Shown piece after piece: positions 9,573-18,378 of a stretch of 64,000 nt of DNA. The DNA lies in the NCBI GenBank assembly GCA_016235245.1, contig JACRLO010000004.1:102672-166671 (forward strand), given 5' to 3'. Numbering within the stretch: the stretch's first letter is position 1; each line of letters starts with the position of its first letter. The notes below the pieces were generated by a model. It did no database searches. It was not told the origin of the DNA and saw nothing but the letters and a program-made list of their open reading frames with translations. This stretch comes from Nitrospirota bacterium. GTDB lineage: Bacteria; Nitrospirota; Thermodesulfovibrionia; Thermodesulfovibrionales; UBA6898. Both the position numbers and the translations under genes were made by a program.

Positions 9573-11021
9573 GTGAGCCTGTACAGAAGGCAGATCCTGT
9601 CTCTTATTCTCGTATTTCTTGTTGTGAGCGGTCTTTTTTCATGGCTGAATTATGGGATAACGCAAAGCTATGTTGACGACGCGAAAAGGGAACGGGTTGC
9701 CTTGCTTGCCGAGGTTGTCACAAATGGTCTGAAATCGATCATGCTGGAGGGCCGGCCGAGGGAGGAATTTCAACGGTTTCTTGACGGTCTTGCGGCAGAG
9801 GATGTCCGGGCAGTGAGGGTTTTTTCTGACAGCGGTAATATTTTGAGTTCTACGGTTCCGGGAGAGGTCGGGCAGAAGGTCGATGAGCAGCATGTGAGAG
9901 CTTTCAGAGCACGCAAGGGAAACTCCATCATTGTTCATAAATCGCATGACGTCAAGGTCTATTCCAGCATAATGGTAATGGGAAATGACTGGCCCTGCCA
10001 GAGATGCCATGGCGCCGGGGACGAGATCAGAGCTATCGTTGACCTTGAGGTGATGCACGGGAAAGAGGAAAGTGCCGTGACCAGTGTAGTTGCCCGGACC
10101 ATCGCCGTTTGGCTGGTCAGTACTTGTCTGTTTTCTTTTGCCCTGGTTATCATTTCTCGTCGTCAGATCAGGAAGCCGCTTGCAAATACGATCGCAGAGA
10201 TCAGGAGAATTGCAGACGGCGATCTAACCGCTCGTGTTTCCGATGCAGATAATGATGAACTCGAGGAAATAGCCATCGACGTAAACAGAATAACTTCAGC
10301 GCTTCAAAAGACAACACAGGCTGTGCAGAGATATGAGAGTACCGAGATGAGTCAGCTTGAAAAGATGGCTTCCATTGGAGAGGTTGCTGCAACGGTTGCC
10401 CATGAGATCAAGAACCCGCTGGCCGGCATCAGCGGAGCGCTTCAGGTTATGGCAGAGGACCTGCCCGATGACAGCCCCCGCAAAGAGATATGCCGCGAGA
10501 TCCTTTCAGAGATAGATCGTCTTGACCGGTGCGTGAAGGAACTAATCATTTTTTCCCGGCCCCAGGAGATAAACCCTGTGCCTGCCGATCTTAATAATAT
10601 CGTGGCGAGAGCTGCCGCCAGCGTTGCGATGGTTGCCTCGACTATGGGTATCGAGGTGTCAGCCTTGCCGGGGGCCTTGCCGGAGACTTCCGTTGACCCT
10701 GATCAGATCGAGAAGGTTTTGACTGAACTGCTGCTCTATCAGATGCAGCATATGCCTGAGGGCGGAATGATTACGGTCTCTACCCTGTATGACCCCGAAA
10801 AGGATGAAATCAGAATCACATCTGCAGATACTGCCCGTGCAATGACTGATGAGAACATTCGCAATATTTTTAAGCCTTCATTTTCAACAAAATATACCGG
10901 CTCAGGATTGGGCCTTGCGGTAAGCCGGAACATCGTGGAAAGTCATAACGGAAGGATCAGGGCAGAGAGCGAACCTGGCATCGGAAACTTCTTTCATATT
11001 ATAATGCCAAGCAAGAGGTAA
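9573..11021 (+). CDS. Sensor histidine kinase with periplasmic c-haem motif
   Basis: Reads from GTG at 9573 (GAAGG upstream). Domains in order: N-terminal membrane helix (about 8-28); extracytoplasmic sensor region with CQRCH (Cys142, Cys145, His146), a c-type haem attachment motif in a DUF3365/Tll0287-like setting; second helix (about 173-192); HAMP (about 195-245); HisKA with the phospho-acceptor in VAHEIKNP (about residue 278); HATPase with GSGLGLAVSRNIVESHNG. The last codon lies two bases before the NtrC-type regulator gene, so the two form a two-component pair. The motif suggests sensing of redox state or a haem ligand such as NO or CO; this is inference. Confidence 0.9.
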   Translation: MSLYRRQILSLILVFLVVSGLFSWLNYGITQSYVDDAKRERVALLAEVVTNGLKSIMLEGRPREEFQRFLDGLAAEDVRAVRVFSDSGNILSSTVPGEVGQKVDEQHVRAFRARKGNSIIVHKSHDVKVYSSIMVMGNDWPCQRCHGAGDEIRAIVDLEVMHGKEESAVTSVVARTIAVWLVSTCLFSFALVIISRRQIRKPLANTIAEIRRIADGDLTARVSDADNDELEEIAIDVNRITSALQKTTQAVQRYESTEMSQLEKMASIGEVAATVAHEIKNPLAGISGALQVMAEDLPDDSPRKEICREILSEIDRLDRCVKELIIFSRPQEINPVPADLNNIVARAAASVAMVASTMGIEVSALPGALPETSVDPDQIEKVLTELLLYQMQHMPEGGMITVSTLYDPEKDEIRITSADTARAMTDENIRNIFKPSFSTKYTGSGLGLAVSRNIVESHNGRIRAESEPGIGNFFHIIMPSKR

Positions 11022-11023
11022 TA

Positions 11024-12409
11024 ATGGAAACGCCAAAGATTCTGGTTATAGATGATGAAAAGCTGCTCCGCTGGTCCATAGAGCAGAACCTTTCCAAGGA
11101 AGGGTATACGGTGATCACCGCTGAAAAGGGGCTCGAAGGCCTCGATCTCTTCTATGCAGAGCAGCCTGACATCGTATTGCTTGATATTCACCTGCCTGAT
11201 ATTTCCGGATTGAATGTGCTCGAGAGCATAAAGAAAGAGAGCAGTAACACGATTGTGATCATGGTCACGGCATTTGGAGATATCCAGACCGCGGTCAAGA
11301 CGATTAAGCTTGGCGCCTATGATTTTGTCGAGAAACCCTTTAATATGGAAAAACTCAAGATCCTGATCAGCAAGGCTCTTGAGACCGTGACCCTGCGGAA
11401 AGAAGTCTCGCAATTCAGGACTCAGATATCAAAGCTGTTCGGGTTTGCGAATATTATCGGAAAATCAGAGCAGATGATGAAGATCCTGGACCTTGCGAGA
11501 AAAGTTGCAAAGAGTGATGCTACCACCATTCTTCTTCAGGGAGAGAGCGGTACCGGCAAAGACCTTATTGCAAAGGTGATCCATTATGAGAGCAGCAGGG
11601 CAGCGAAACCCTTTATGGATATAAACTGCACTGCCCTTCCTGACACGCTGATCGAGAGCGAGCTTTTTGGTTTCGAAAAGGGGGCTTTTACCGATGCAAA
11701 GCAGCTGAAGAAAGGGCTCTTTGAACTTTCTGACGGAGGCACTATCTTCCTGGATGAAATAGGCGATTTGAAGCTCAGCACTCAGGCCAAGCTCCTTAAG
11801 GTCATCGAGAACAAGACCTTCAAACGGATCGGCGGTATCAGGGATATTATCGTTGACCTGAGGATTATCGCATCTACCAACAAGAAACTATCAGAAGAGG
11901 TTAAGAAGGATAACTTCAGGGAAGACCTGTATTACCGCCTGAAGGTGATTCCTATTGTCCTGCCTCCGCTTAGGGAGCGGCCTGACGATATTCCACTCCT
12001 CGCACAGTTCTTTGTCGACGGGTTTAACAGAGACTTTAAGAAGAATGTGAAGGGTCTGTCACCGGAGACGGAAAAGACATTTCTTGCCTATTCCTGGCCG
12101 GGCAATGTCAGGGAACTGAAAAACGTAATTGAGCGTGCAATGATACTCGAAAATGATGAGTATATCCTCCATGAACATCTCCCGATTGAGTTCTCGGCAA
12201 AGAGTGAAAGCCCTGCAGAAATTTCTTCCGGACAGATCACGCTGCCTGCTGCAGGTCTCGATATCGAGGAAGTTGAAAAAGAGCTTATCAGGCAGGCCCT
12301 TGAACAGACGAAATATAATCAGACAAAGGCTGCCCGACTGCTGAATCTCACCAGAGATGCCCTCAGATACAGGATGCAGAAGTTCGGCTTCCTGCAGGAA
12401 AAACCCTGA
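11024..12409 (+). CDS. NtrC-family sigma-54-dependent response regulator
   Basis: A 461-residue protein. The receiver domain (1-120) has the acidic pocket DDE at 10-12, Asp54 as phosphorylation site and a lysine in EKPF. The AAA+ sigma-54 interaction domain (about 140-365) has Walker A GESGTGKD. The sigma-54-contacting loop reads GAFTDA rather than the usual GAFTGA, a known natural variation. The C-terminal Fis-type helix-turn-helix reads QTKAARLLNLTRDALRYRMQ. It is translationally linked to the haem-motif kinase. It is a candidate activator for the -24/-12 promoters at 28244 and 63941, though no direct link is visible. Confidence 0.93.
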   Translation: METPKILVIDDEKLLRWSIEQNLSKEGYTVITAEKGLEGLDLFYAEQPDIVLLDIHLPDISGLNVLESIKKESSNTIVIMVTAFGDIQTAVKTIKLGAYDFVEKPFNMEKLKILISKALETVTLRKEVSQFRTQISKLFGFANIIGKSEQMMKILDLARKVAKSDATTILLQGESGTGKDLIAKVIHYESSRAAKPFMDINCTALPDTLIESELFGFEKGAFTDAKQLKKGLFELSDGGTIFLDEIGDLKLSTQAKLLKVIENKTFKRIGGIRDIIVDLRIIASTNKKLSEEVKKDNFREDLYYRLKVIPIVLPPLRERPDDIPLLAQFFVDGFNRDFKKNVKGLSPETEKTFLAYSWPGNVRELKNVIERAMILENDEYILHEHLPIEFSAKSESPAEISSGQITLPAAGLDIEEVEKELIRQALEQTKYNQTKAARLLNLTRDALRYRMQKFGFLQEKP

Positions 12410-12453
12410 AGGTCTGTCTTTATTTAATCCATGAGATGTATTAAGATATCGCG

Positions 12454-12807
12454 ATGAACGTTCTTGTTGTTGACGATGAGCAGCTTGTGCGATGGTTTCT
12501 TGACCGTGCGCTTAAAAAGAGCGGCTACGATGTCATGACCGCAGCGAACATTACTGAGGCTGCGGAAAAGCTCAGGACGGAAAAGATAGACCTGCTTTTT
12601 GTAGATCTGCGCATGCCTGAGGGAGGAGGCGTGGAGCTCATCAGACAGCTCGAAAATGCCCAGCAGAGACCAAGGATCATTGTCTGCTCAGCCTTCATCA
12701 CCAGCGAACTTGAGGATGAGTTCAGCGCCAAAGGAATCTGCACACTGAAGAAACCCTTTAAACTTGACGAGTTGAATAATACCCTGAAGAAGTGCCTGGA
12801 GCAGTGA
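12454..12807 (+). CDS. Single-domain response regulator
   Basis: A 117-residue CheY-like receiver with acidic pocket DDE (7-9), phosphorylatable Asp51 (FVDLRMP), a serine at the switch position (CSAF) and a lysine in KKPFK. There is no output domain. It follows the NtrC-type regulator by 44 bases and may be in the same unit, perhaps competing for phosphate from the same kinase or acting as a relay. Confidence 0.85.
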   Translation: MNVLVVDDEQLVRWFLDRALKKSGYDVMTAANITEAAEKLRTEKIDLLFVDLRMPEGGGVELIRQLENAQQRPRIIVCSAFITSELEDEFSAKGICTLKKPFKLDELNNTLKKCLEQ

Positions 12808-12865
12808 CAGGCTACTTTTCAGCTGCCCCCTGTCTTAATTCTGACCTCTTGCCGGTTTTGGGACC

Positions 12866-13828
12866 ATGAAAGCTCTTGTTACCGGTGCAACAGGATTTAT
12901 CGGCAGTTTCCTTGTTGAAGCTCTCAGCGCGAAAGGCTATGACGTTACCTGCCTGGTCAGAAGAACCTCAAATCTCAAATGGTTGGGACATCTCAGACTG
13001 CAGTATCTGCAGGCAGATCTTGATGATACGGATTCCTATGCGAAGAAACTGGGTGCGTTTGATTATATCTTTCATCTGGCCGGACTCACCAAGGCAGATT
13101 CGGCAGGAGATTTTTTTTATGCCAACGCAGAATGCACAAAAAAACTCATCGCTGCCGCAGCTGAAGTGACCCCGGCCCTGAAAAGATTCCTGCATGTCAG
13201 CAGTCTTGCCGCCGCCGGTCCGAGTATTGAAAGCAGGCCCCTGAACGAAGATTCTCCTTCCTCTCCTGTTTCGGTCTACGGCAAAAGCAAGCTGGAAGGC
13301 GAAAAGGCAGTGTTCTCCTGCAAAGGGATGCTGCCGGTCACTATTGTCCGGCCCCCTGCGGTGTACGGCCCCCGGGACACTGATTTTTTTCTTGGTTTCA
13401 GGGCAGTGCAGAACAGGCTGTTTCCGGACTGGGGGAAATCGTCGTATTCTCTCATTTATGTGGAAGACCTTGTGCGGGGAATGATCCTGGCAGCAGAAAA
13501 TAAAGAGGCTGCGGGTAAGGTCTATTATCTTGCGGACAACAGAATATATACGAATGACGATATTTTAACAGAGATGTCCAAGACCCTCGGCAGAAAGGCA
13601 TTCCGCCTGAGGCTGCCGAGGTCTATCCTGCCTGCCCTTGCCGTTGTGCTTCAAAAAATCCAGAAAAAAGGTATAATTAACCCTGACAAAATTCAGGAGA
13701 TCCGCCATCCACACTGGACTTGTGATCCGGCAAAGGCAATGAAGGAACTCGGGTTTCATACAGAGATACCCCTTGGGGAGGGGTTTAAAAAAACAGCAGA
13801 ATGGTACAGGAAAGAAAAATGGCTATAG
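12866..13828 (+). CDS. cerR: NAD(P)-dependent epimerase/reductase, CerR-like
   Basis: A 320-residue extended short-chain dehydrogenase. The nucleotide-binding motif is [12 protein letters not shown] (residues 5-16), and the catalytic Tyr-Lys pair is in [12 protein letters not shown] (about 137-148). The last 10 bases overlap the following serine palmitoyltransferase-like gene, and an acyltransferase gene comes next. That order matches the ceramide synthesis genes described in Caulobacter (CerR, Spt, bCerS), in which CerR reduces the 3-oxo group of oxidised ceramide. Taken alone it could be any nucleotide-sugar epimerase; the assignment rests on the neighbours. Confidence 0.7.
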   Translation: MKALVTGATGFIGSFLVEALSAKGYDVTCLVRRTSNLKWLGHLRLQYLQADLDDTDSYAKKLGAFDYIFHLAGLTKADSAGDFFYANAECTKKLIAAAAEVTPALKRFLHVSSLAAAGPSIESRPLNEDSPSSPVSVYGKSKLEGEKAVFSCKGMLPVTIVRPPAVYGPRDTDFFLGFRAVQNRLFPDWGKSSYSLIYVEDLVRGMILAAENKEAAGKVYYLADNRIYTNDDILTEMSKTLGRKAFRLRLPRSILPALAVVLQKIQKKGIINPDKIQEIRHPHWTCDPAKAMKELGFHTEIPLGEGFKKTAEWYRKEKWL

Positions 13829-15018
13829 AAAAAAATACTGACCTCTTTGAAAAATGCTTTAAATTTACCAGAGCAAAAGAACTCATGGCGGTCGGCCTTT
13901 ATCCCTATTTCAGAGTGATTGAGAGCGCACAGGACCCTGAGGTGGTAATTAAGGGCAGGAAGATGATCATGGTGGGGTCGAACAATTATCTCGGGTTGAC
14001 GAACCATCCGAAAGTGAAAGAGGCCTGTATCGAGGCAGTGCGGAAATACGGCTCCGGCTGTGCAGGTTCCCGCTTCCTAAACGGAACGCTCGATATCCAT
14101 GTGCAGCTTGAGGAGAAACTCGCCCGCTTTATCAGAAAAGAGGCGGCCCTTGTCTTTTCAACAGGATTCCAGGTTAATCTCGGTGTAATATCTGCGCTGG
14201 TCGGGAAGAACGACCTCGTTATCATTGACAAAATGGACCATGCAAGCATTATCGACGGCTGCAGGCTTACGTACGGCGGCGTAAAGAAGTATCGGCACAA
14301 TGACATGGCAGACCTTGAGCGGGTGCTCCAGGAAAACGCTGACAAGAGAAAAATCATTATTGTTGACGGCGTATTCAGCATGGAAGGAGACATCGTCAAC
14401 CTGCCGAAAGTCGTTGAGCTTGCAAAAGCTTACGGCGCACGGCTTATGGTGGACGACGCACATGGCGTTGGCGTGCTCGGCAAGACCGGCAGAGGCACTG
14501 CCGAGCATTTTGGTCTTGAGAAGGATGTCGATCTCATCATGGGGACGTACAGCAAGTCCCTTGCATCCATCGGCGGCTTTATTGCAGGATCAGCAGAGGT
14601 GATCCATTACATCAAGCATTTTTCCCGTGCACTTATATTCAGTGCAAGCCCTCCGCCTGCTTCAGTGGCTGCGGTAAGCGCTGCGCTCGATATTATCGAA
14701 AACGAGCCTGAGAGGATCGACCAGCTCTGGAAGAACACGCATAAGATGCTGAAAGGATTCCGTGATCTCGGATTCGAGATAGGCCCGAGCGAGACGCCGA
14801 TCATACCGGTCATTGTCGGTGAAAATGAGATAGCCTTCAAGGCCGCGATGATGCTTCAGGACGAGGGAGTATTTGTAAATGTCGCCATCAGCCCTGCCGT
14901 GCCGGAAGGTCAGGCCCTCATCAGGACAAGCTATATGGCGACCCATACCGAGGAACAGCTCGACAGGGTGTTGGCCGCCTTTGAGAAGGTCGGAAAGGCC
15001 CTCGAACTGATCGACTGA
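13819..15018 (+). CDS. spt: Serine palmitoyltransferase-like PLP enzyme
   Basis: An alpha-oxoamine synthase of about 399 residues. I choose ATG 13819 (AGGAAAG upstream) over ATG 13801. The [18 protein letters not shown] segment near the N-terminus and the lysine motif [12 protein letters not shown] (PLP Schiff-base Lys) fit bacterial serine palmitoyltransferases better than 8-amino-7-oxononanoate synthase or glycine acetyltransferase. The enzyme condenses serine with a long acyl thioester to give 3-oxosphinganine, the first step of sphingolipid synthesis. No biotin genes are nearby. It overlaps the epimerase gene upstream and is followed after 4 bases by a GNAT-like gene. Confidence 0.82.
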   Translation: MAIEKNTDLFEKCFKFTRAKELMAVGLYPYFRVIESAQDPEVVIKGRKMIMVGSNNYLGLTNHPKVKEACIEAVRKYGSGCAGSRFLNGTLDIHVQLEEKLARFIRKEAALVFSTGFQVNLGVISALVGKNDLVIIDKMDHASIIDGCRLTYGGVKKYRHNDMADLERVLQENADKRKIIIVDGVFSMEGDIVNLPKVVELAKAYGARLMVDDAHGVGVLGKTGRGTAEHFGLEKDVDLIMGTYSKSLASIGGFIAGSAEVIHYIKHFSRALIFSASPPPASVAAVSAALDIIENEPERIDQLWKNTHKMLKGFRDLGFEIGPSETPIIPVIVGENEIAFKAAMMLQDEGVFVNVAISPAVPEGQALIRTSYMATHTEEQLDRVLAAFEKVGKALELID

Positions 15019-15022
15019 TTCC

Positions 15023-16126
15023 TTGGACGTTAAAGAAGTCATTGCATCAAAAGATCTTGACCGTTTCATAGAACTGTCGTTTTCACTTTACCGGAACTAC
15101 CCTCACTATGTTCCTCAGCTCAGAAAAGAGCTGAGAGACCAGTTTTCCCGAAAGAACCCTTTTTTTATGCATGCTGAGGTCAAATACTTTGTTGCGGAAA
15201 AAGAGGGCAGGATTGTCGGCAGGATCTGTTCCATTATCAATAAGCGTCACCGGGAATTCCAACAGGAGGATGCAGGCTTCTTCGGCTTCTTTGAATCCAT
15301 AAACGACATCGATGTTGCCAAATCCCTGCTCGATGTTGTATCTGCCGACCTCAAGGCAGAAGGCATGAAGGTTATGCGGGGGCCGATGAACTTTTCGACC
15401 AATGAAGAATGCGGCTTCCTGATCGAAGGCTATGATGAGCACCCGATGCTTATGACGCCGTATAACCCTTCCTACTATAACAATCTCATGGAGTCCTGCG
15501 GCATGGGGAAGTCAAAAGACCTCTATGCCTTTATTCACGAAGTGCAGCAAAGCCTTCCCGAAAAAGTGCTGCGTGTTGCTGCGATTGCCGAGAAACGCGG
15601 TATAACAGTCAGACCCGTAAACAAGAAGAGGTTCGATAACGAGATGCTCGTCTTCAGGGAGGTATACAACGATGCCTGGGAGAAGAACTGGGGCTTTATC
15701 CCTCTTACCGACGAAGAGATTTTTTATCTCGGCGAGCGGTTGAAGCAGATCGTAGTACCTGAACTGACCCTGATTGCCGAGGATAACGGAAAACCGGTAG
15801 GTTTTCTGGGTATGGTACCTGACTTCAATATCGTGCTGAAGAAGATGAACGGAAATATCAACCCTCTCACGATCATGAAAGCCCTGTATTATTCGCGTAA
15901 GATTAGGGACCTCAGGCTCCTTCTCCTGGGCATCAAGAAACAGTACCGCAATAAGGGTGTTGATGCGTTGCTCTTCCGGGAGGGGTTCAGGGGGCTCAGG
16001 GAGGGAAAATATCAGCGGGTGGAGTTTTCCTGGATACTTGAGGACAACATTCCGGTGCAGAGGATCGTGGAGATGGCCGGCGGCAGGCTCTATAAGAAAT
16101 ACCGGATTTACGAGAAAGCGCTATAA
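15023..16126 (+). CDS. bcerS: GNAT-fold acyltransferase, bacterial ceramide synthase-like (bCerS)
   Basis: A 367-residue protein starting at TTG, 4 bases after the previous stop. The N-terminal part (to about 170) contains KYFVAEKEGRIVGRI, the beta-strand and turn pattern of GNAT acyltransferases. The C-terminal part contains a second GNAT-like region (LLLLGIKKQYRNKGVDALLF). Related proteins are often annotated only as hypothetical or N-acetyltransferase. Placed after serine palmitoyltransferase, it fits bCerS, which N-acylates the sphingoid base. The role is inferred mainly from synteny. Confidence 0.68.
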   Translation: MDVKEVIASKDLDRFIELSFSLYRNYPHYVPQLRKELRDQFSRKNPFFMHAEVKYFVAEKEGRIVGRICSIINKRHREFQQEDAGFFGFFESINDIDVAKSLLDVVSADLKAEGMKVMRGPMNFSTNEECGFLIEGYDEHPMLMTPYNPSYYNNLMESCGMGKSKDLYAFIHEVQQSLPEKVLRVAAIAEKRGITVRPVNKKRFDNEMLVFREVYNDAWEKNWGFIPLTDEEIFYLGERLKQIVVPELTLIAEDNGKPVGFLGMVPDFNIVLKKMNGNINPLTIMKALYYSRKIRDLRLLLLGIKKQYRNKGVDALLFREGFRGLREGKYQRVEFSWILEDNIPVQRIVEMAGGRLYKKYRIYEKAL

Positions 16127-16153
16127 TTACGTATTGCTGGCCATAGCAATCAA

Positions 16154-17422
16154 TCAATTGATCTTTTTCAGCACCAGCACTGCATTCACCCCGCCGAAAC
16201 CGAAGGAGTTTACCATAGCGGTCCCTATCTCCGCGGATTGTGCTTCCCGCACGACGGAAAGCAGTATCTTCTCATCCTGTTCTGAAAGATTGATCGTAGG
16301 CAATAGGGTGGATTGACTGATGGCCATGGCAGTGCAGGCTGTTTCGAAGGCGCCTGATGCGGCCAACATGTGACCGGACATGGATTTTATGGCGGTCACC
16401 GGTATGCGGGCGGCTTGCTCTCCAAAGACGAGATGGATTGCCTCGCATTCGGCAATGTCTCCCACAGGGGTTGATGTGCCATGGCTGCTTATCAGATCGA
16501 CATCCGATGGTGTAATCCCTCCAGCGGTCAAGGCGCTATTCATTGCCCTTGCCTCTCCTTCGGCAAGCGGCTGTGTCTGATGAAAGGCATCAACCGAGTT
16601 GCCATACCCGATGATCTCGGCATAGATTCTCGCCCCCCGTCTTTGTGCGGCTTCATATTCTTCAAGAACGACAATGCAGGCACCTTCAGAGAGCACAAAG
16701 CCATCGCGATGTCTGTCAAAGGGTCTGCTTGCGCTCTGATCAGGGATTTTCGACAGCGCCCCGGCACTGCCATAGCCTTCCAGACACGTTCTGCAGAGCG
16801 GTGCATCAGCGCCTCCTGCAATGACCGGGCCTGTAAAGCCCGCCTTGATCATACGGTAGGCCTCACCGATTGCATTGGTGCCGGAGCTGCAGGCGTTCGA
16901 AATGCCGAGGCAGTATCCTTTCAGTCCAAGTTTTTGGGCGGTATAGGACGCTGCCATGCTTATGGTCGTCGAGGGCATGAGGTAGGGGGAAAAACGGCGG
17001 TTTCTTGTCCTGCGGCCGGTATCAGGGAGCTGAGCGCTGAGAGCCATTTCGATCGTTCTGATGCCGCCCCTGCTCGATCCGATGATTACGCCGCCGGAAT
17101 TCAGATAGTTGATCTGCTGTGGCGTGGCGCCTTCTCCCTCCCCCGCCTGCGTGACCAGCCCGGCATCTTCCGCAGCCATAAGCGCTGCCTTTACCGCATA
17201 CTGCGCAAAGGGATCAAGTCGTCGTATCTCCTTTACGCTTAGATAAGGGACAGGATCAAAACCCTTCACTTCGCCGCAGACCTTCCATGGTATGCCGTCC
17301 GTCTTAAAACGCGTAACAGGAGCAATCCCTGATCGCTGCCTGCAGGCAGCTTCCCAGGAAGCATTAAAGGTGCTTCCCAGCGGCGTTACGGCCCCGATTC
17401 CTGTTAATGCGATCCGATGCAT
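16154..17422 (-). CDS. fabF: Beta-ketoacyl-ACP synthase II-type (FabF-like)
   Basis: The natural start is the ATG at 17422 (MHRIALTGIGAVTPLG); 27 upstream codons look non-native. The Cys-His-His triad is intact: SNACSSGTNAIGEA, SSHGTSTPVGDIAE and SGHMLAASGA. Length is about 422 residues, normal for KAS II. It is convergent with the sphingolipid-type operon and ends 27 bases from it. It could supply long acyl chains, but it has no fatty-acid genes beside it. A short dyad (ATTGCT..AGCAAT, 16133-16150) lies between the convergent stops. Confidence 0.88.
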   Translation of the reverse strand: MHRIALTGIGAVTPLGSTFNASWEAACRQRSGIAPVTRFKTDGIPWKVCGEVKGFDPVPYLSVKEIRRLDPFAQYAVKAALMAAEDAGLVTQAGEGEGATPQQINYLNSGGVIIGSSRGGIRTIEMALSAQLPDTGRRTRNRRFSPYLMPSTTISMAASYTAQKLGLKGYCLGISNACSSGTNAIGEAYRMIKAGFTGPVIAGGADAPLCRTCLEGYGSAGALSKIPDQSASRPFDRHRDGFVLSEGACIVVLEEYEAAQRRGARIYAEIIGYGNSVDAFHQTQPLAEGEARAMNSALTAGGITPSDVDLISSHGTSTPVGDIAECEAIHLVFGEQAARIPVTAIKSMSGHMLAASGAFETACTAMAISQSTLLPTINLSEQDEKILLSVVREAQSAEIGTAMVNSFGFGGVNAVLVLKKIN

Positions 17423-17574
17423 AGTAAACCATATTACCACAAATGGTTTACCACTTTCTTTTTTCGGCTGCCGCATCTCGATGAGGTATCCTCCCTGATT
17501 CATAACACAAAACTTGCATAAAGATTTTTAATTAGAGGATAATAATAAGCTTTTAATCCTTGCAAGGAGAGGGT

Positions 17575-18369
17575 GTGGCCGGGGAACTTCTGAAAAGAAG
17601 ACGTGAAGAGCTGGGGCTTGACCTGAAACAAACGGCAGATCTTCTGAAGATCAAGGAAGACTACCTTGCGTCAATTGAAAATGACCTCTTCGAGAAGCTT
17701 CCTGTTGCGGTATATACCATAGGTTATATCCGCTGCTATGCGGCGTATCTGCATATCGATCCTGAACCGATCATCGCCATTTATACGGGACATCTTACCC
17801 AGCCCAAGCCATCGACTATTTTCCCTGTAGCTTCTTCTAAGAAGAAGATCCCTTTTTATTATTACGTGATTCCTGCATTTGTGATAATTCTTCTTATTCT
17901 TGGTGTTTTCATCCTGGGACAGGGAAGAGCAGTGCCCGAGAAACAAATGGCGGCAGTGCCCGCCCCGCCTGTACAGCGCGTCGAGCCGGTCCCGGCAGAG
18001 CGGCAGCCGTCGCGGCCTGAGAACGAAACCGGCCGATCACAGTCTCAGGCAGTGCCGCCGGCTGTAAGCAGCCAGGCAACCGGTATTCAGAAGCCTCAGG
18101 TCTCCGGTGAGCACAGTCTTGTGATTACTGCAGATGATCTGACCTGGATGCATATCAAGTTTTCAAACGGCAAATATGAAGAGGTACTGCTCAGGCCGGG
18201 CACGACCCGGACCTGGCAGTTTGCTGACAAGGCGGTGCTGAAGCTTGGCAACGCAGGCGGCATCAGGTTGAATCTCGACGGAAAGGATATTGGCTCGCCG
18301 GGGAGCCTTGGCCAGGTTATGACCCTGGTTTTTCCTGAAAATCAGCAGATCAACAGGCAGGGTGAGTAG
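17575..18369 (+). CDS. RodZ-like membrane protein (helix-turn-helix, DUF4115)
   Basis: GTG 17575 is the likely start, with AAGGAG five bases upstream. An N-terminal Cro/C1-type helix-turn-helix (about residues 5-70; LKQTADLLKIKEDYLASIEN) is followed by a membrane helix (about 103-122), a Pro/Gln-rich linker and a C-terminal DUF4115 beta domain (about 178-255). This order matches RodZ, which links MreB to the cell-wall machinery. The PilZ/J-domain gene starts 9 bases later. Confidence 0.8.
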   Translation: MAGELLKRRREELGLDLKQTADLLKIKEDYLASIENDLFEKLPVAVYTIGYIRCYAAYLHIDPEPIIAIYTGHLTQPKPSTIFPVASSKKKIPFYYYVIPAFVIILLILGVFILGQGRAVPEKQMAAVPAPPVQRVEPVPAERQPSRPENETGRSQSQAVPPAVSSQATGIQKPQVSGEHSLVITADDLTWMHIKFSNGKYEEVLLRPGTTRTWQFADKAVLKLGNAGGIRLNLDGKDIGSPGSLGQVMTLVFPENQQINRQGE

Positions 18370-18378
18370 CCGGCTTTC

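Noticed and set aside
13819..15018. 8-amino-7-oxononanoate synthase (BioF)
   Set aside because: No biotin genes nearby; the GLYPYFR and [11 protein letters not shown] motifs fit serine palmitoyltransferase.
16481..17242. Plus-strand frame of about 250 codons over the fabF-like gene
   Set aside because: It is antisense to an intact ketosynthase with full catalytic triad.
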